A stretch of 7,411 nt of DNA, from NCBI GenBank assembly GCA_902803125.1, contig CADCOZ010000203.1, forward strand, positions 1-7,411, read 5' to 3'. A program made the position numbers and the translations under genes. This stretch comes from an uncultured Ruminococcus sp. (GTDB lineage: Bacteria > Bacillota > Clostridia > Oscillospirales > Acutalibacteraceae). Below, piece after piece: positions 1 through 5,778 of this stretch. The notes beneath the pieces are model-generated. The model was not told the DNA's origin. It was given only the letters and a program-made list of their open reading frames with translations, and did not search any database. The first letter of the stretch is position 1. Each line of letters opens with the position of its first letter.

Positions 1-5
1 CTGAG

Positions 6-791
6 ATGGCTGAAGAGAAGCCGGCGACCGTTATCAAACCCATGACCTATGATGATGTAGTATCCGGTCACTTACAGGCGTTGGAACAGCGGCAGGCACA
101 GGCCGCTGAAGCGGCGGATACTGCGGCACCGTCCGGTGATGAAGTGGTTTTCGCCCAGAAAAGCGAAAAGCGGCGTACAGAAATTGAAAAGGTAGATGCC
201 GCCGAATCCGTGCCGGTGGGAAGTCCTTCGCAGGCAACGGCACCGTCTGAAGAGCCGCAGAATACACCGGACAGTGCCGCCGAAACGCCGTCCGCAGACA
301 AAGGCATTGAATTAGAGATTGTTCGGTCAGATAATGGCGGCCTGATGATTGGAGCCACGAACGGCACCAGCGGTCAGCCGATGGATATTGAGATCCGTGA
401 TGAAACCCGCTTATCGGAAGAACAGGACAAGCAGTTGGAAGCGATGGGCTTTGAAACGGCTCGCCATGATGAGATCTATAATGCCGTATCGGCCGAAAAA
501 GCAGAGAATCCCTTTGTGGTCATACCGATGCCGGTGACCCTTGATAAGCCGGCTGACCGCCGCTCCAAAGAGGAAACGGCCGCTTCCGTGCCGCACGAGG
601 AAAAAGCCGCCGGTACCACCGAACTTTCTGCGTTTGAGAAGAAAAGCGGTATTGTGTTTGAGCGAGCACCGTCTCCGAAGCATCCGGTAGTTCCAAAGAA
701 AAATATGTTCACAACAATACCTCGTCTGGAAAGCATCAAAGCAGATGATTATAACAGCAAGTATGAAGCCATGAAAAAGAAGAAACGCTGA
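6..791 (+). CDS. Hypothetical acidic, low-complexity protein with C-terminal shared module
   Basis: Function not recognised. The 261-residue product (if it starts at ATG 6) has a helical-looking, Gln/Ala-rich start (about residues 10-38) and a Pro/Ala/Ser/Glu-rich stretch to about residue 97. A more ordered-looking segment follows (about 99-150, including IELEIVRSDNGGLMIG), then another linker. The last 55 residues (207-261) hold a module, SAFEKKSGIVFERAP through IPRLES to YEAMKK, that recurs at the start of the next gene. The tail is very basic (KKKKR). I see no signal peptide, membrane span or Cys motif, so a cytoplasmic, partly disordered protein is likely. Only five bases precede the ATG and the frame stays open to the window edge, so the true start may lie upstream. 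It ends 29 bases before the next start and is probably cotranscribed with it. Confidence 0.8.
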   Translation: MAEEKPATVIKPMTYDDVVSGHLQALEQRQAQAAEAADTAAPSGDEVVFAQKSEKRRTEIEKVDAAESVPVGSPSQATAPSEEPQNTPDSAAETPSADKGIELEIVRSDNGGLMIGATNGTSGQPMDIEIRDETRLSEEQDKQLEAMGFETARHDEIYNAVSAEKAENPFVVIPMPVTLDKPADRRSKEETAASVPHEEKAAGTTELSAFEKKSGIVFERAPSPKHPVVPKKNMFTTIPRLESIKADDYNSKYEAMKKKKR

Positions 792-807
792 CCCTAACCC
801 GAATAAC

Positions 808-815
808 AGAGGTGA
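808..815 (+). promoter_or_regulatory. Ribosome binding site that sets the start of the second gene
   Basis: AGAGGTGA lies five bases before ATG 821. A GTG at 812 is in the same frame, but it sits inside this purine-rich stretch and has no Shine-Dalgarno of its own, so ATG 821 is the better start. Confidence 0.7.
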
Positions 816-820
816 CCAAT

Positions 821-1537
821 ATGAAAAAATCTTTTAGCCAAGCGGAAAGCCCGTCAGCAGAAGAACAGTCGATTTCCGCTTTTGAGCAGGAAAGCGGCAT
901 TGTGTTTGAGCGGGCGCCGGTACCGCCCAGAGAGGTTGTGCCGATGCAGACGGCCTTTACGGAAATTCCCCGGCTGGAAAGTGTTACCGCCGAAGAATAT
1001 CATCGGCAATATGAAGAGATGAAGAAATCCATGCCGAAGAACCATGCCTATGCCCAGCGGTTCAGCACGGGCAAGCCGTCACGGTCGACTCGTGCTGATA
1101 AATCGGCTGTTGACGAAGAACCCGAACAGACTTCTGTAGCCGCACCGGTCGATGACACCGAACCGGCTAAGCCGGCCAAGGCGGCCAGACCCGCCAAAAG
1201 GGTGTGGTCCTCAGAGCCGACAGCATCAACAGAGCAGGAAGACGAGAAACCTGCCGTATCGGATGAATGGGAGGAATGGTCGGAGCCGACAGCATCAGCG
1301 GAGCCGTCAGAACCCGTATGGGCGGGTTCTGCAACCCCGTCCGAACCCGCCCCGGCAGAGGACAACGGTGAATTGTTTGAATTTTACACAGGCTATGAGC
1401 CATCGGAAGAAGAAGCCGCCCTTTTAGAAGAAGACAGCGGAAGGACGGCCAAAAAGAAGGGCGAATCTTTCGGAGCCCGTTTGAAGCGTTCCCTCAGCAA
1501 ATTCTTTGCCCCCGACCCGCCCTATGACGAAGAGTAA
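821..1537 (+). CDS. Hypothetical acidic Pro/Glu-rich protein with N-terminal shared module and basic C-terminal helix
   Basis: Function not recognised. Starting at ATG 821 the product has 238 residues. Residues 18-69 form a module 32/52 identical by eye to the end of the preceding protein (SAFEQESGIVFERAP, then IPRLES, then YEEMKK). The next 120 or so residues are low-complexity Pro/Ala/Ser/Glu with a duplicated SEPTAS segment. A Glu-rich stretch with aromatic residues (FEFYTGYEPSEEEAALLEED) follows. The C-terminus has a basic, possibly amphipathic helix (FGARLKRSLSKFFAP) and then an acidic tail. There is no signal peptide or transmembrane helix. The architecture suggests a flexible adaptor or scaffold that may touch a membrane or nucleic acid through the basic helix; that role is inference. 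The stop codon directly abuts an intergenic repeat. Confidence 0.8.
   Translation: MKKSFSQAESPSAEEQSISAFEQESGIVFERAPVPPREVVPMQTAFTEIPRLESVTAEEYHRQYEEMKKSMPKNHAYAQRFSTGKPSRSTRADKSAVDEEPEQTSVAAPVDDTEPAKPAKAARPAKRVWSSEPTASTEQEDEKPAVSDEWEEWSEPTASAEPSEPVWAGSATPSEPAPAEDNGELFEFYTGYEPSEEEAALLEEDSGRTAKKKGESFGARLKRSLSKFFAPDPPYDEE
1214..1297 (+). repeat. In-frame 15-bp direct repeat within the second gene
   Basis: GAGCCGACAGCATCA occurs at 1214-1228 and again at 1283-1297. The copies are 69 bases (23 codons) apart, so both encode the same EPTAS residues. This looks like a small tandem expansion of a disordered linker. Confidence 0.7.
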
Positions 1538-1652
1538 CCACGGAATGTTGGAGGGCTTTGACCCTGCACCCCGCAAGCCTTTGAAAAGCCTGCGAAAAAC
1601 TTTTATGTTGATGTTACAGGAGTTTTTTCTCCGTGGTGGGATAGGAAACAGG
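1538..1652 (-). repeat. Intergenic hairpin repeat, copy A (inverted, middle hairpin missing)
   Basis: This is the reverse-strand version of the element at 4711-4852. Bases 1571-1604 match 4759-4792 reverse-complemented at 33 of 34 positions, and 1541-1560 match 4831-4850 at 20 of 20. Weaker similarity runs on through 1605-1636, and AAACAGG at 1646-1652 corresponds to the CCTGTTT of the other copy. Its first hairpin (1572-1578 with 1588-1594) pairs fully, using one G-U, only in a minus-strand transcript. The segment holding the middle hairpin of the fuller copy is absent. ACCACGGA at 1537-1544 and TCCGTGGT at 1630-1637 are perfect inverted repeats. The copy fills most of the 171-base gap before pyrC, which otherwise shows only the pyrC ribosome binding site. 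Confidence 0.75.
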
Positions 1653-1708
1653 GGCAAAAACAGATTGATAGCCAATGACGAATGATGATTGAAAAGGGGT
1701 GATACAAG

Positions 1709-2986
1709 ATGGATAGTCTATTGATTCAAGGGGTGCATATCATTGATCCGGTCAATGGGATAGATGCGGTCGGTGATATTGCTGTCAAAGAGGGGCGTTT
1801 TGTCGAGCCGTCAGACCTTACACCGGAAAGGCTTGTCATTGACGGAAGCGGCTTGACCGCCGTTCCGGGACTGATTGACCTTCATGTGCATTTGCGTGAC
1901 CCCGGTCAGACAGACAAAGAGGATATTCTGACGGGGTGCCGTGCGGCGGCGGCCGGCGGTGTCACACAGATGCTTGCCATGCCGAATACGAAGCCGGCGG
2001 CTGATTCGCCCGAAACGGTGCGGTATATGGTTGAAAAAGCCAAAAATGCCGATGCCCGTGTTCATATTGTCGGTGCCATCACCAAGGGATTGGGCGGTCA
2101 TGAAGCTACAGATATTGAAGCCCTGTATCAGGCGGGTATCCGTGCGTTATCGGATGACGGCGTTCCGGTGCTGGATACGTCGATTATGGTGTCGGCCATG
2201 AAAAAAGCGGCGGCGTTAAACATTCCCGTAACGGCTCACTGTGAGGATCCGTATTTAGCCGGCGGCAAGGTCAATGAAGGAAAGGTATCGGAAGCACTCG
2301 GTGTGAAAGGAATGCCCGGTGCGGCAGAAGATGCCGGCACGGCCAGAGAATTGGCATTAGCGGAAAGCTATGGCCTGCCTATTCATATTTGTCATGTCAG
2401 CACGGCTGTTTCGGCGGCGATGATTCGGGATGCCAAGCGGCGTGGAGTGCGGGTAACAGCCGAAACGGCCCCGCATTATCTGATGCTGACCGAAGAAGCC
2501 CTGCTGAAGCGGGATGCCGACTATCGCATGAACCCGCCTTTGCGAACGGAACATGACCGTTTGGCGATGATAGCAGCTCTGTGTGACGGTACCATTGATG
2601 CCATCGCCACCGACCACGCCCCGCATACACCGCAGGAAAAAGCGGATTTTGTGCAGGCACCGAACGGCGCTATTGGCATGGAAACTTCTTTTGCGGCCGC
2701 CTATACCGTGCTGGTCAAAGGCGGTGTGATGTCTGCATCGGACTTGGTGCGGAAGATGTCGGTCAATCCGGCCAAGATTCTCGGTACCGGCGGCGGTTCA
2801 CTGAGCATAGGCGAACCGGCGGACTTGATGCTGTATCGGGAAGAGGAATGGACCGTTGACCCCGAAAAACTGCACGGCAAATCAAAAAACACACCATTCA
2901 AAGGCCTGACACTGGCCGCCAAAGTGAAGCTGACCCTTTATCAGGGCAGAATCGTTTTTGATGAGTTGAGAGAAACAGCACGATGA
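1709..2986 (+). CDS. pyrC: Dihydroorotase, class I
   Basis: This enzyme interconverts N-carbamoyl-L-aspartate and L-dihydroorotate, the third step of de novo UMP synthesis, in the cytoplasm. The 425 residues match the usual class I length. The amidohydrolase metal motif DLHVHLRDPG gives His59 and His61. Other expected ligands are Asp150 in SDDG, His177 in TAHCED, His229 in CHVS and Asp302 in ATDHAPH. NPPLR at 275-279 fits the substrate-binding loop. Asp150 stands where many cyclic amidohydrolases have a carbamylated Lys, as in the Bacillus-type enzyme. Together with the DHAPH loop this separates a real dihydroorotase from inactive PyrC-like proteins. The ATG at 1709 follows a strong AAGGGGTGAT site at 1694-1703. 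pyrF follows after 48 bases, suggesting an operon. No PyrR-type attenuator is recognisable upstream. Confidence 0.96.
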   Translation: MDSLLIQGVHIIDPVNGIDAVGDIAVKEGRFVEPSDLTPERLVIDGSGLTAVPGLIDLHVHLRDPGQTDKEDILTGCRAAAAGGVTQMLAMPNTKPAADSPETVRYMVEKAKNADARVHIVGAITKGLGGHEATDIEALYQAGIRALSDDGVPVLDTSIMVSAMKKAAALNIPVTAHCEDPYLAGGKVNEGKVSEALGVKGMPGAAEDAGTARELALAESYGLPIHICHVSTAVSAAMIRDAKRRGVRVTAETAPHYLMLTEEALLKRDADYRMNPPLRTEHDRLAMIAALCDGTIDAIATDHAPHTPQEKADFVQAPNGAIGMETSFAAAYTVLVKGGVMSASDLVRKMSVNPAKILGTGGGSLSIGEPADLMLYREEEWTVDPEKLHGKSKNTPFKGLTLAAKVKLTLYQGRIVFDELRETAR

Positions 2987-3021
2987 ACGGCGGTGCGGGC
3001 TGTTTACAAAAATAAAACAAT

Positions 3022-3027
3022 GGAGGT
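3022..3027 (+). promoter_or_regulatory. Ribosome binding site that sets the pyrF start
   Basis: GGAGGT lies seven bases before ATG 3035. An in-frame GTG at 2993 would add 14 residues (beginning RAVYKNK) that do not look like family sequence, and no comparable site precedes it. ATG 3035 is therefore preferred. Confidence 0.75.
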
Positions 3028-3034
3028 AGTAACG

Positions 3035-3967
3035 ATGTCACTGGACAGATTGATAGAAGGTATTCGCAGAACAAAGAATCCCACGGTGGCGGGACTTGAC
3101 CCCAAATTAGATTTCATTCCGGCCTATATCAAGGAGGAAGCCTTTGCGGCGTATGGCAAAACGCTGGAAGGAGCGGCCGAAGCCCTTTATCAGTTCAACG
3201 TGGGACTGATAGACGCTTTATGTGATATAGTGCCGGCGGTCAAACCGCAGGCGGCGTATTATGAGATGTACGGCTGGCAGGGTGTAAGAGCCTTGAAGCG
3301 TACCATAGACTACGCCAAAAGCAAGGGAATGTTTGTCATTACCGATGCCAAACGCAACGATATCGGCACAACGATGGAAGCCTATGCCAAAGCCCATCTC
3401 GGCACCACAGAAATAGAAGGACAGAGCATTGAAGTTTTTGGCGGCGATGCCCTGACGGTCAATGCCTATCTGGGAACAGACGGTGTGAAGCCGGTACTGA
3501 ATGTGTGCCGTGAGCAGGATAAAGGCTTGTTTGTGCTGGTCAAGACCTCCAACCCGTCATCGGGCGAATTGCAGGACAGAAAGTTGGACGACGGTCTGAC
3601 CATCTACCGCACGATGGGTCATATGTGTGAAGCATGGGGCGAAGAACTGTGCGGACAGTATGGCTACAGCGGCGTGGGTGCTGTTGTGGGAGCCACCTAT
3701 CCCGCCCAGCTGGGTGAATTGAGAAAAGCCCTGCCGCATACGTTTTTCCTTGTGCCGGGTTACGGCGCACAGGGCGGTGGAGCCGCCGATGTGGCTCCTG
3801 CTTTTGATGAAAACGGTCTGGGAGCCGTGATCAACTCGTCCCGCGGCATTATGTGTGCGTGGAAAAAGGAAGAAGGACTGGCACCGCAGGATTATGCACA
3901 GGCGGCTCGCAGAGAAGCCCTTCGCATGAGAGATGAAATTACGGCTTTGGTGCCGATTAAGGATTAA
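3035..3967 (+). CDS. pyrF: Orotidine 5'-phosphate decarboxylase, type 2
   Basis: It decarboxylates orotidine 5'-phosphate to UMP, the last step of de novo pyrimidine synthesis, as a cytoplasmic TIM barrel. The product has 310 residues from ATG 3035, the length of the longer type 2 (Mycobacterium-like) subfamily rather than the roughly 235-residue Bacillus type. The catalytic Asp-Lys-Asp charge network is visible as DAKRNDIGTT (residues 104-113; Asp104, Lys106, Asp109). Lys70 in AVKPQ is the expected upstream Lys. PGYGAQGG (241-248) and NSSRGI (267-272) are the phosphate-binding loops. TSNPSSGE (171-178) is a type 2 motif. It follows pyrC by 48 bases and is probably cotranscribed with it. A remnant of the intergenic repeat lies just beyond its stop. 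Confidence 0.95.
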   Translation: MSLDRLIEGIRRTKNPTVAGLDPKLDFIPAYIKEEAFAAYGKTLEGAAEALYQFNVGLIDALCDIVPAVKPQAAYYEMYGWQGVRALKRTIDYAKSKGMFVITDAKRNDIGTTMEAYAKAHLGTTEIEGQSIEVFGGDALTVNAYLGTDGVKPVLNVCREQDKGLFVLVKTSNPSSGELQDRKLDDGLTIYRTMGHMCEAWGEELCGQYGYSGVGAVVGATYPAQLGELRKALPHTFFLVPGYGAQGGGAADVAPAFDENGLGAVINSSRGIMCAWKKEEGLAPQDYAQAARREALRMRDEITALVPIKD

Positions 3968-4026
3968 GAGCCTGTCTAAAATCATTTCGAACACCACGGA
4001 ATGTTGGAGGGCAAAGCCTTTCAAGA
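3968..4026 (+). repeat. Intergenic hairpin repeat, remnant copy B
   Basis: The 19 bases at 3994-4012 (CCACGGAATGTTGGAGGGC) are identical to 1538-1556 of copy A. Sixteen of them (3997-4012) match the reverse complement of the end of copy C. GGAGGGC (4006-4012) and GCCTTTC (4016-4022) can pair around an AAA loop with two G-U pairs, giving a short version of the third hairpin of copy C. The preceding GAGCCTGTCTAAAATC at 3967-3982 resembles GAGAACCTGTTTAATATC at the left of copy C. The first and second hairpins are missing. The strand is nominal, because the left part matches copy C directly and the right part matches it inverted. The remnant ends just before the ribosome binding site of the next gene (4031-4040). 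Confidence 0.6.
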
Positions 4027-4047
4027 TTCAGAGGAGGTGACAGACCT

Positions 4048-4674
4048 ATGCAGTATGAAGAAGAACTCAGCGGCAATTGGGAAGAACCGGGTGTTATCGG
4101 TTCCCGCATAGAAATCCAAGACGACAAGATTACTTTCCTTTGGCAAAGCGGGGTTGTGCTGACCACCACATTCACGGCAGAAGAAACGGAAGACGGCTGT
4201 ATAGAATTGCAGTTACAGCAAAACGGCTTGCGGTATGCGGGAAGCGACCGTGATTATGCGACCGTTCAGCAGCTTTATTATCAAAACGGCAAACTGCACT
4301 ATGTTAAGCTGTTCCCTATTACAGGCTTATCGGAGGAAGTCCTTTCGCTGACGGACAGATCCCGCTACGGTTATGTGACCATCAACGATAACCTGTTGGC
4401 AGAGGTGCAGGGAACGTGGAAAGATACCTTTTCCGGTGAAGCGGCCTTTACCATTATGGGCGATCAAATGACGCTGGACGGTCAGACTTTCCCGATTCAT
4501 GCCGCTGTGAACCGCTACAAGAACCGAGGCGAGGAATTTGCGATTATCCATCAGGATCCCGCCATTCATGAAGTGGGCTATTACATTGAGATGATCTATC
4601 TCAACGGAGCCATCAAGGGTTATCTTTTGGTCTGTGATGCCGGTGTGCATGAAGTTACCTTCCGTCCGGAGTGA
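4048..4674 (+). CDS. Hypothetical protein with two internally repeated beta-rich units
   Basis: Function not recognised. The 208-residue protein has no signal peptide, lipobox or membrane span. Two halves look related. LSGNW (7-11) and VQGTW (120-124) are each followed, ten residues after the Trp, by a similar strand (IEIQDDKIT at 21-29, FTIMGDQMT at 134-142). Later, YYQNG (77-81) corresponds to IYLNG (183-187), each leading into another hydrophobic strand. Alternating hydrophobic residues and the G-x-W start recall small beta-barrel or lipocalin-like folds, but this is a guess from pattern only. The ATG at 4048 is supported by the strong site GAGGAGGTGA at 4031-4040. It lies 80 bases after pyrF and 202 bases before the patatin gene, so its operon membership is unclear. 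Confidence 0.85.
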   Translation: MQYEEELSGNWEEPGVIGSRIEIQDDKITFLWQSGVVLTTTFTAEETEDGCIELQLQQNGLRYAGSDRDYATVQQLYYQNGKLHYVKLFPITGLSEEVLSLTDRSRYGYVTINDNLLAEVQGTWKDTFSGEAAFTIMGDQMTLDGQTFPIHAAVNRYKNRGEEFAIIHQDPAIHEVGYYIEMIYLNGAIKGYLLVCDAGVHEVTFRPE

Positions 4675-4710
4675 CGGCTTTTCATACAGGAACACGGCAC
4701 TTTTGAGAAC

Positions 4711-4852
4711 CTGTTTAATATCTTGACCGCAGAGATAACTTTCATGAAATATCAACACAAAAGTTTTTCGCAAGCTTTTCAAAGGCTTGCGGAGTCCGGA
4801 GGCAGAGCCTCTGGTGGGAGGGTTGGAGGGCAAAGCCCTCCAACATTCCGGG
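4711..4852 (+). repeat. Intergenic hairpin repeat, copy C (fullest, three stem-loops)
   Basis: Three stem-loops follow one another. Hairpin 1 pairs CGCAAGC (4769-4775) with GCTTGCG (4785-4791). Hairpin 2 pairs CCGGAGGC (4796-4803) with GCCTCTGG (4807-4814) around AGA, with one G-U. Hairpin 3 pairs TTGGAGGGC (4823-4831) perfectly with GCCCTCCAA (4835-4843) around AAA. The left flank (4711-4758, starting CCTGTTTAATATC) has weaker similarity to copy A. No T-run follows any stem, so these are not classical factor-independent terminators. The element fills most of the 202-base gap and ends just before the patatin ribosome binding site. The exact ends are uncertain. Confidence 0.75.
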
Positions 4853-4860
4853 ATGAGTGG

Positions 4861-4869
4861 GGAGGAGGG
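4861..4869 (+). promoter_or_regulatory. Ribosome binding site that sets the patatin start
   Basis: GGAGGAGGG lies seven bases before ATG 4877. An in-frame TTG at 4787 would add 30 residues, but that extension translates the hairpin repeat and has no ribosome binding site, so ATG 4877 is preferred. The protein then opens directly on the family glycine loop. Confidence 0.8.
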
Positions 4870-4876
4870 AAAGAAG

Positions 4877-5737
4877 ATGTCGGTAGGGTTGATTTTGGAA
4901 GGCGGCGGTAACCGGGGGGCGTATACGGCCGGGGTGCTGGATGTGCTGGCGGCGAATGATATTTATCTTCAGGATACTTATGCCGTTTCGGCAGGGGCTT
5001 GTAATGCGATGTCGTATTTGTCGAAACAGCCGAAACGTAATTTCCGCATCTATACCGAATATGCGAATGATAAACGCTACAGCGGCTGGCACCTGCTTTG
5101 GAAAACAGGCAGTTTGTTTGGCTTTGACTTTATCTTTGGCGAACTGGCTCACACCCTTCTGCCGTTTGACTATGTTGAATTTCACCGCACGGCTATGCGC
5201 CTGCACATCGGTACAACCGATATCCGAACCGGTCAGGCGGTTTTCTTTGGAAATGACAGCGTTACCGAAACCGATTGCCGTACCTTGACAGCATCGGCTT
5301 CTATACCGGTGATAGCTCCTATTGTTCGCTATCAGGACTATGAACTGCTGGACGGCGGCCTCTGTATGCCGATTCCGATTGACAGGGCTGTGCAGGATGG
5401 TATCAGCAAAAATATCGTTGTGCTGACACGGGACAAAACCTATGTTAAGAAGAATAAACCGGACTTTCCGCTGTTTTATCTGCGGCGAAAATATAAAGCC
5501 TATCCCCGTTTGGTGGAGGTGATGATACAGCGGCCAACGGTTTATCAGCAGGAACGCACCCTTTGCTATCAGGAACAGGAAGCAGGCAACGCTATTGTGA
5601 TTGAACCTTCCTGTCCTGTTAATATCAAGCGGCAGTGCCGTGACACCGAAATGCTAAAAGACCTTTATCAATTGGGCGTGGAGGATACGAACCGCCGGCT
5701 TGCTGAAATCAATCGCTTTATTGCGATGAACCGCTAA
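4877..5737 (+). CDS. Patatin-like phospholipase / esterase
   Basis: This is a Ser-Asp dyad lipid acyl hydrolase of the patatin family, probably acting on phospholipids or other acyl esters; the substrate is unknown. The 286-residue protein opens with the oxyanion-hole loop EGGGNRGAYTAGV (8-20). The nucleophile elbow is AVSAG (36-40) with Ser38, and the catalytic Asp is Asp159 in LLDGG. The usual first Gly of GxSxG is Ala36. Residues after about 190 (YLRRKYKAYPRLVEVM, then VIEPSCPVNIKR) resemble the C-terminal extension of the bacterial YjjU-like group, by recollection of that family. There is no signal peptide, so it is likely cytoplasmic. ATG 4877 was chosen over the upstream extension because of the ribosome binding site. 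The Lrp gene follows after 41 bases on the same strand. Confidence 0.92.
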   Translation: MSVGLILEGGGNRGAYTAGVLDVLAANDIYLQDTYAVSAGACNAMSYLSKQPKRNFRIYTEYANDKRYSGWHLLWKTGSLFGFDFIFGELAHTLLPFDYVEFHRTAMRLHIGTTDIRTGQAVFFGNDSVTETDCRTLTASASIPVIAPIVRYQDYELLDGGLCMPIPIDRAVQDGISKNIVVLTRDKTYVKKNKPDFPLFYLRRKYKAYPRLVEVMIQRPTVYQQERTLCYQEQEAGNAIVIEPSCPVNIKRQCRDTEMLKDLYQLGVEDTNRRLAEINRFIAMNR

Positions 5738-5778
5738 CCCCTTATGAAACAATCAATCATAGAAAGGAAGAAAAGAAA

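Noticed and set aside
1619..1632. GGAG-TTTTTT-CTCC as a terminator
   Set aside because: The T-run is the loop of a four-base stem, not a tail after it, so it cannot act as a classical terminator.
1665..1693. TTGATA ... ATTGAA as a sigma-70-type promoter for pyrC
   Set aside because: The spacing is acceptable, but the -10 match is poor and would place transcription start inside or next to the ribosome binding site.
1538..1708. Possible PyrR attenuator or pyrimidine-responsive leader before pyrC
   Set aside because: I see no PyrR-binding anti-antiterminator motif and no terminator with a T-run. The region is explained by the repeat plus the ribosome binding site.
3557..4024. A 155-codon minus-strand open frame opposite pyrF, starting in the repeat
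   Set aside because: It lies almost wholly over the conserved pyrF coding region, and its start falls within repeat sequence.
4823..4843. Perfect 9-bp stem-loop considered as a factor-independent terminator
   Set aside because: No T-run follows on either strand within a few bases, the same stem recurs in a repeat family, and it lies right before a ribosome binding site.
4723..4911. A small + strand open frame of 62 codons before the patatin gene
   Set aside because: It translates the hairpin repeat and overlaps the patatin start in another frame. It has no ribosome binding site and no plausible protein sequence.
4742..5206. A 154-codon minus-strand open frame across the repeat and the patatin start
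   Set aside because: It is a shadow of the patatin coding region joined to translated repeat, with no supporting start signal.
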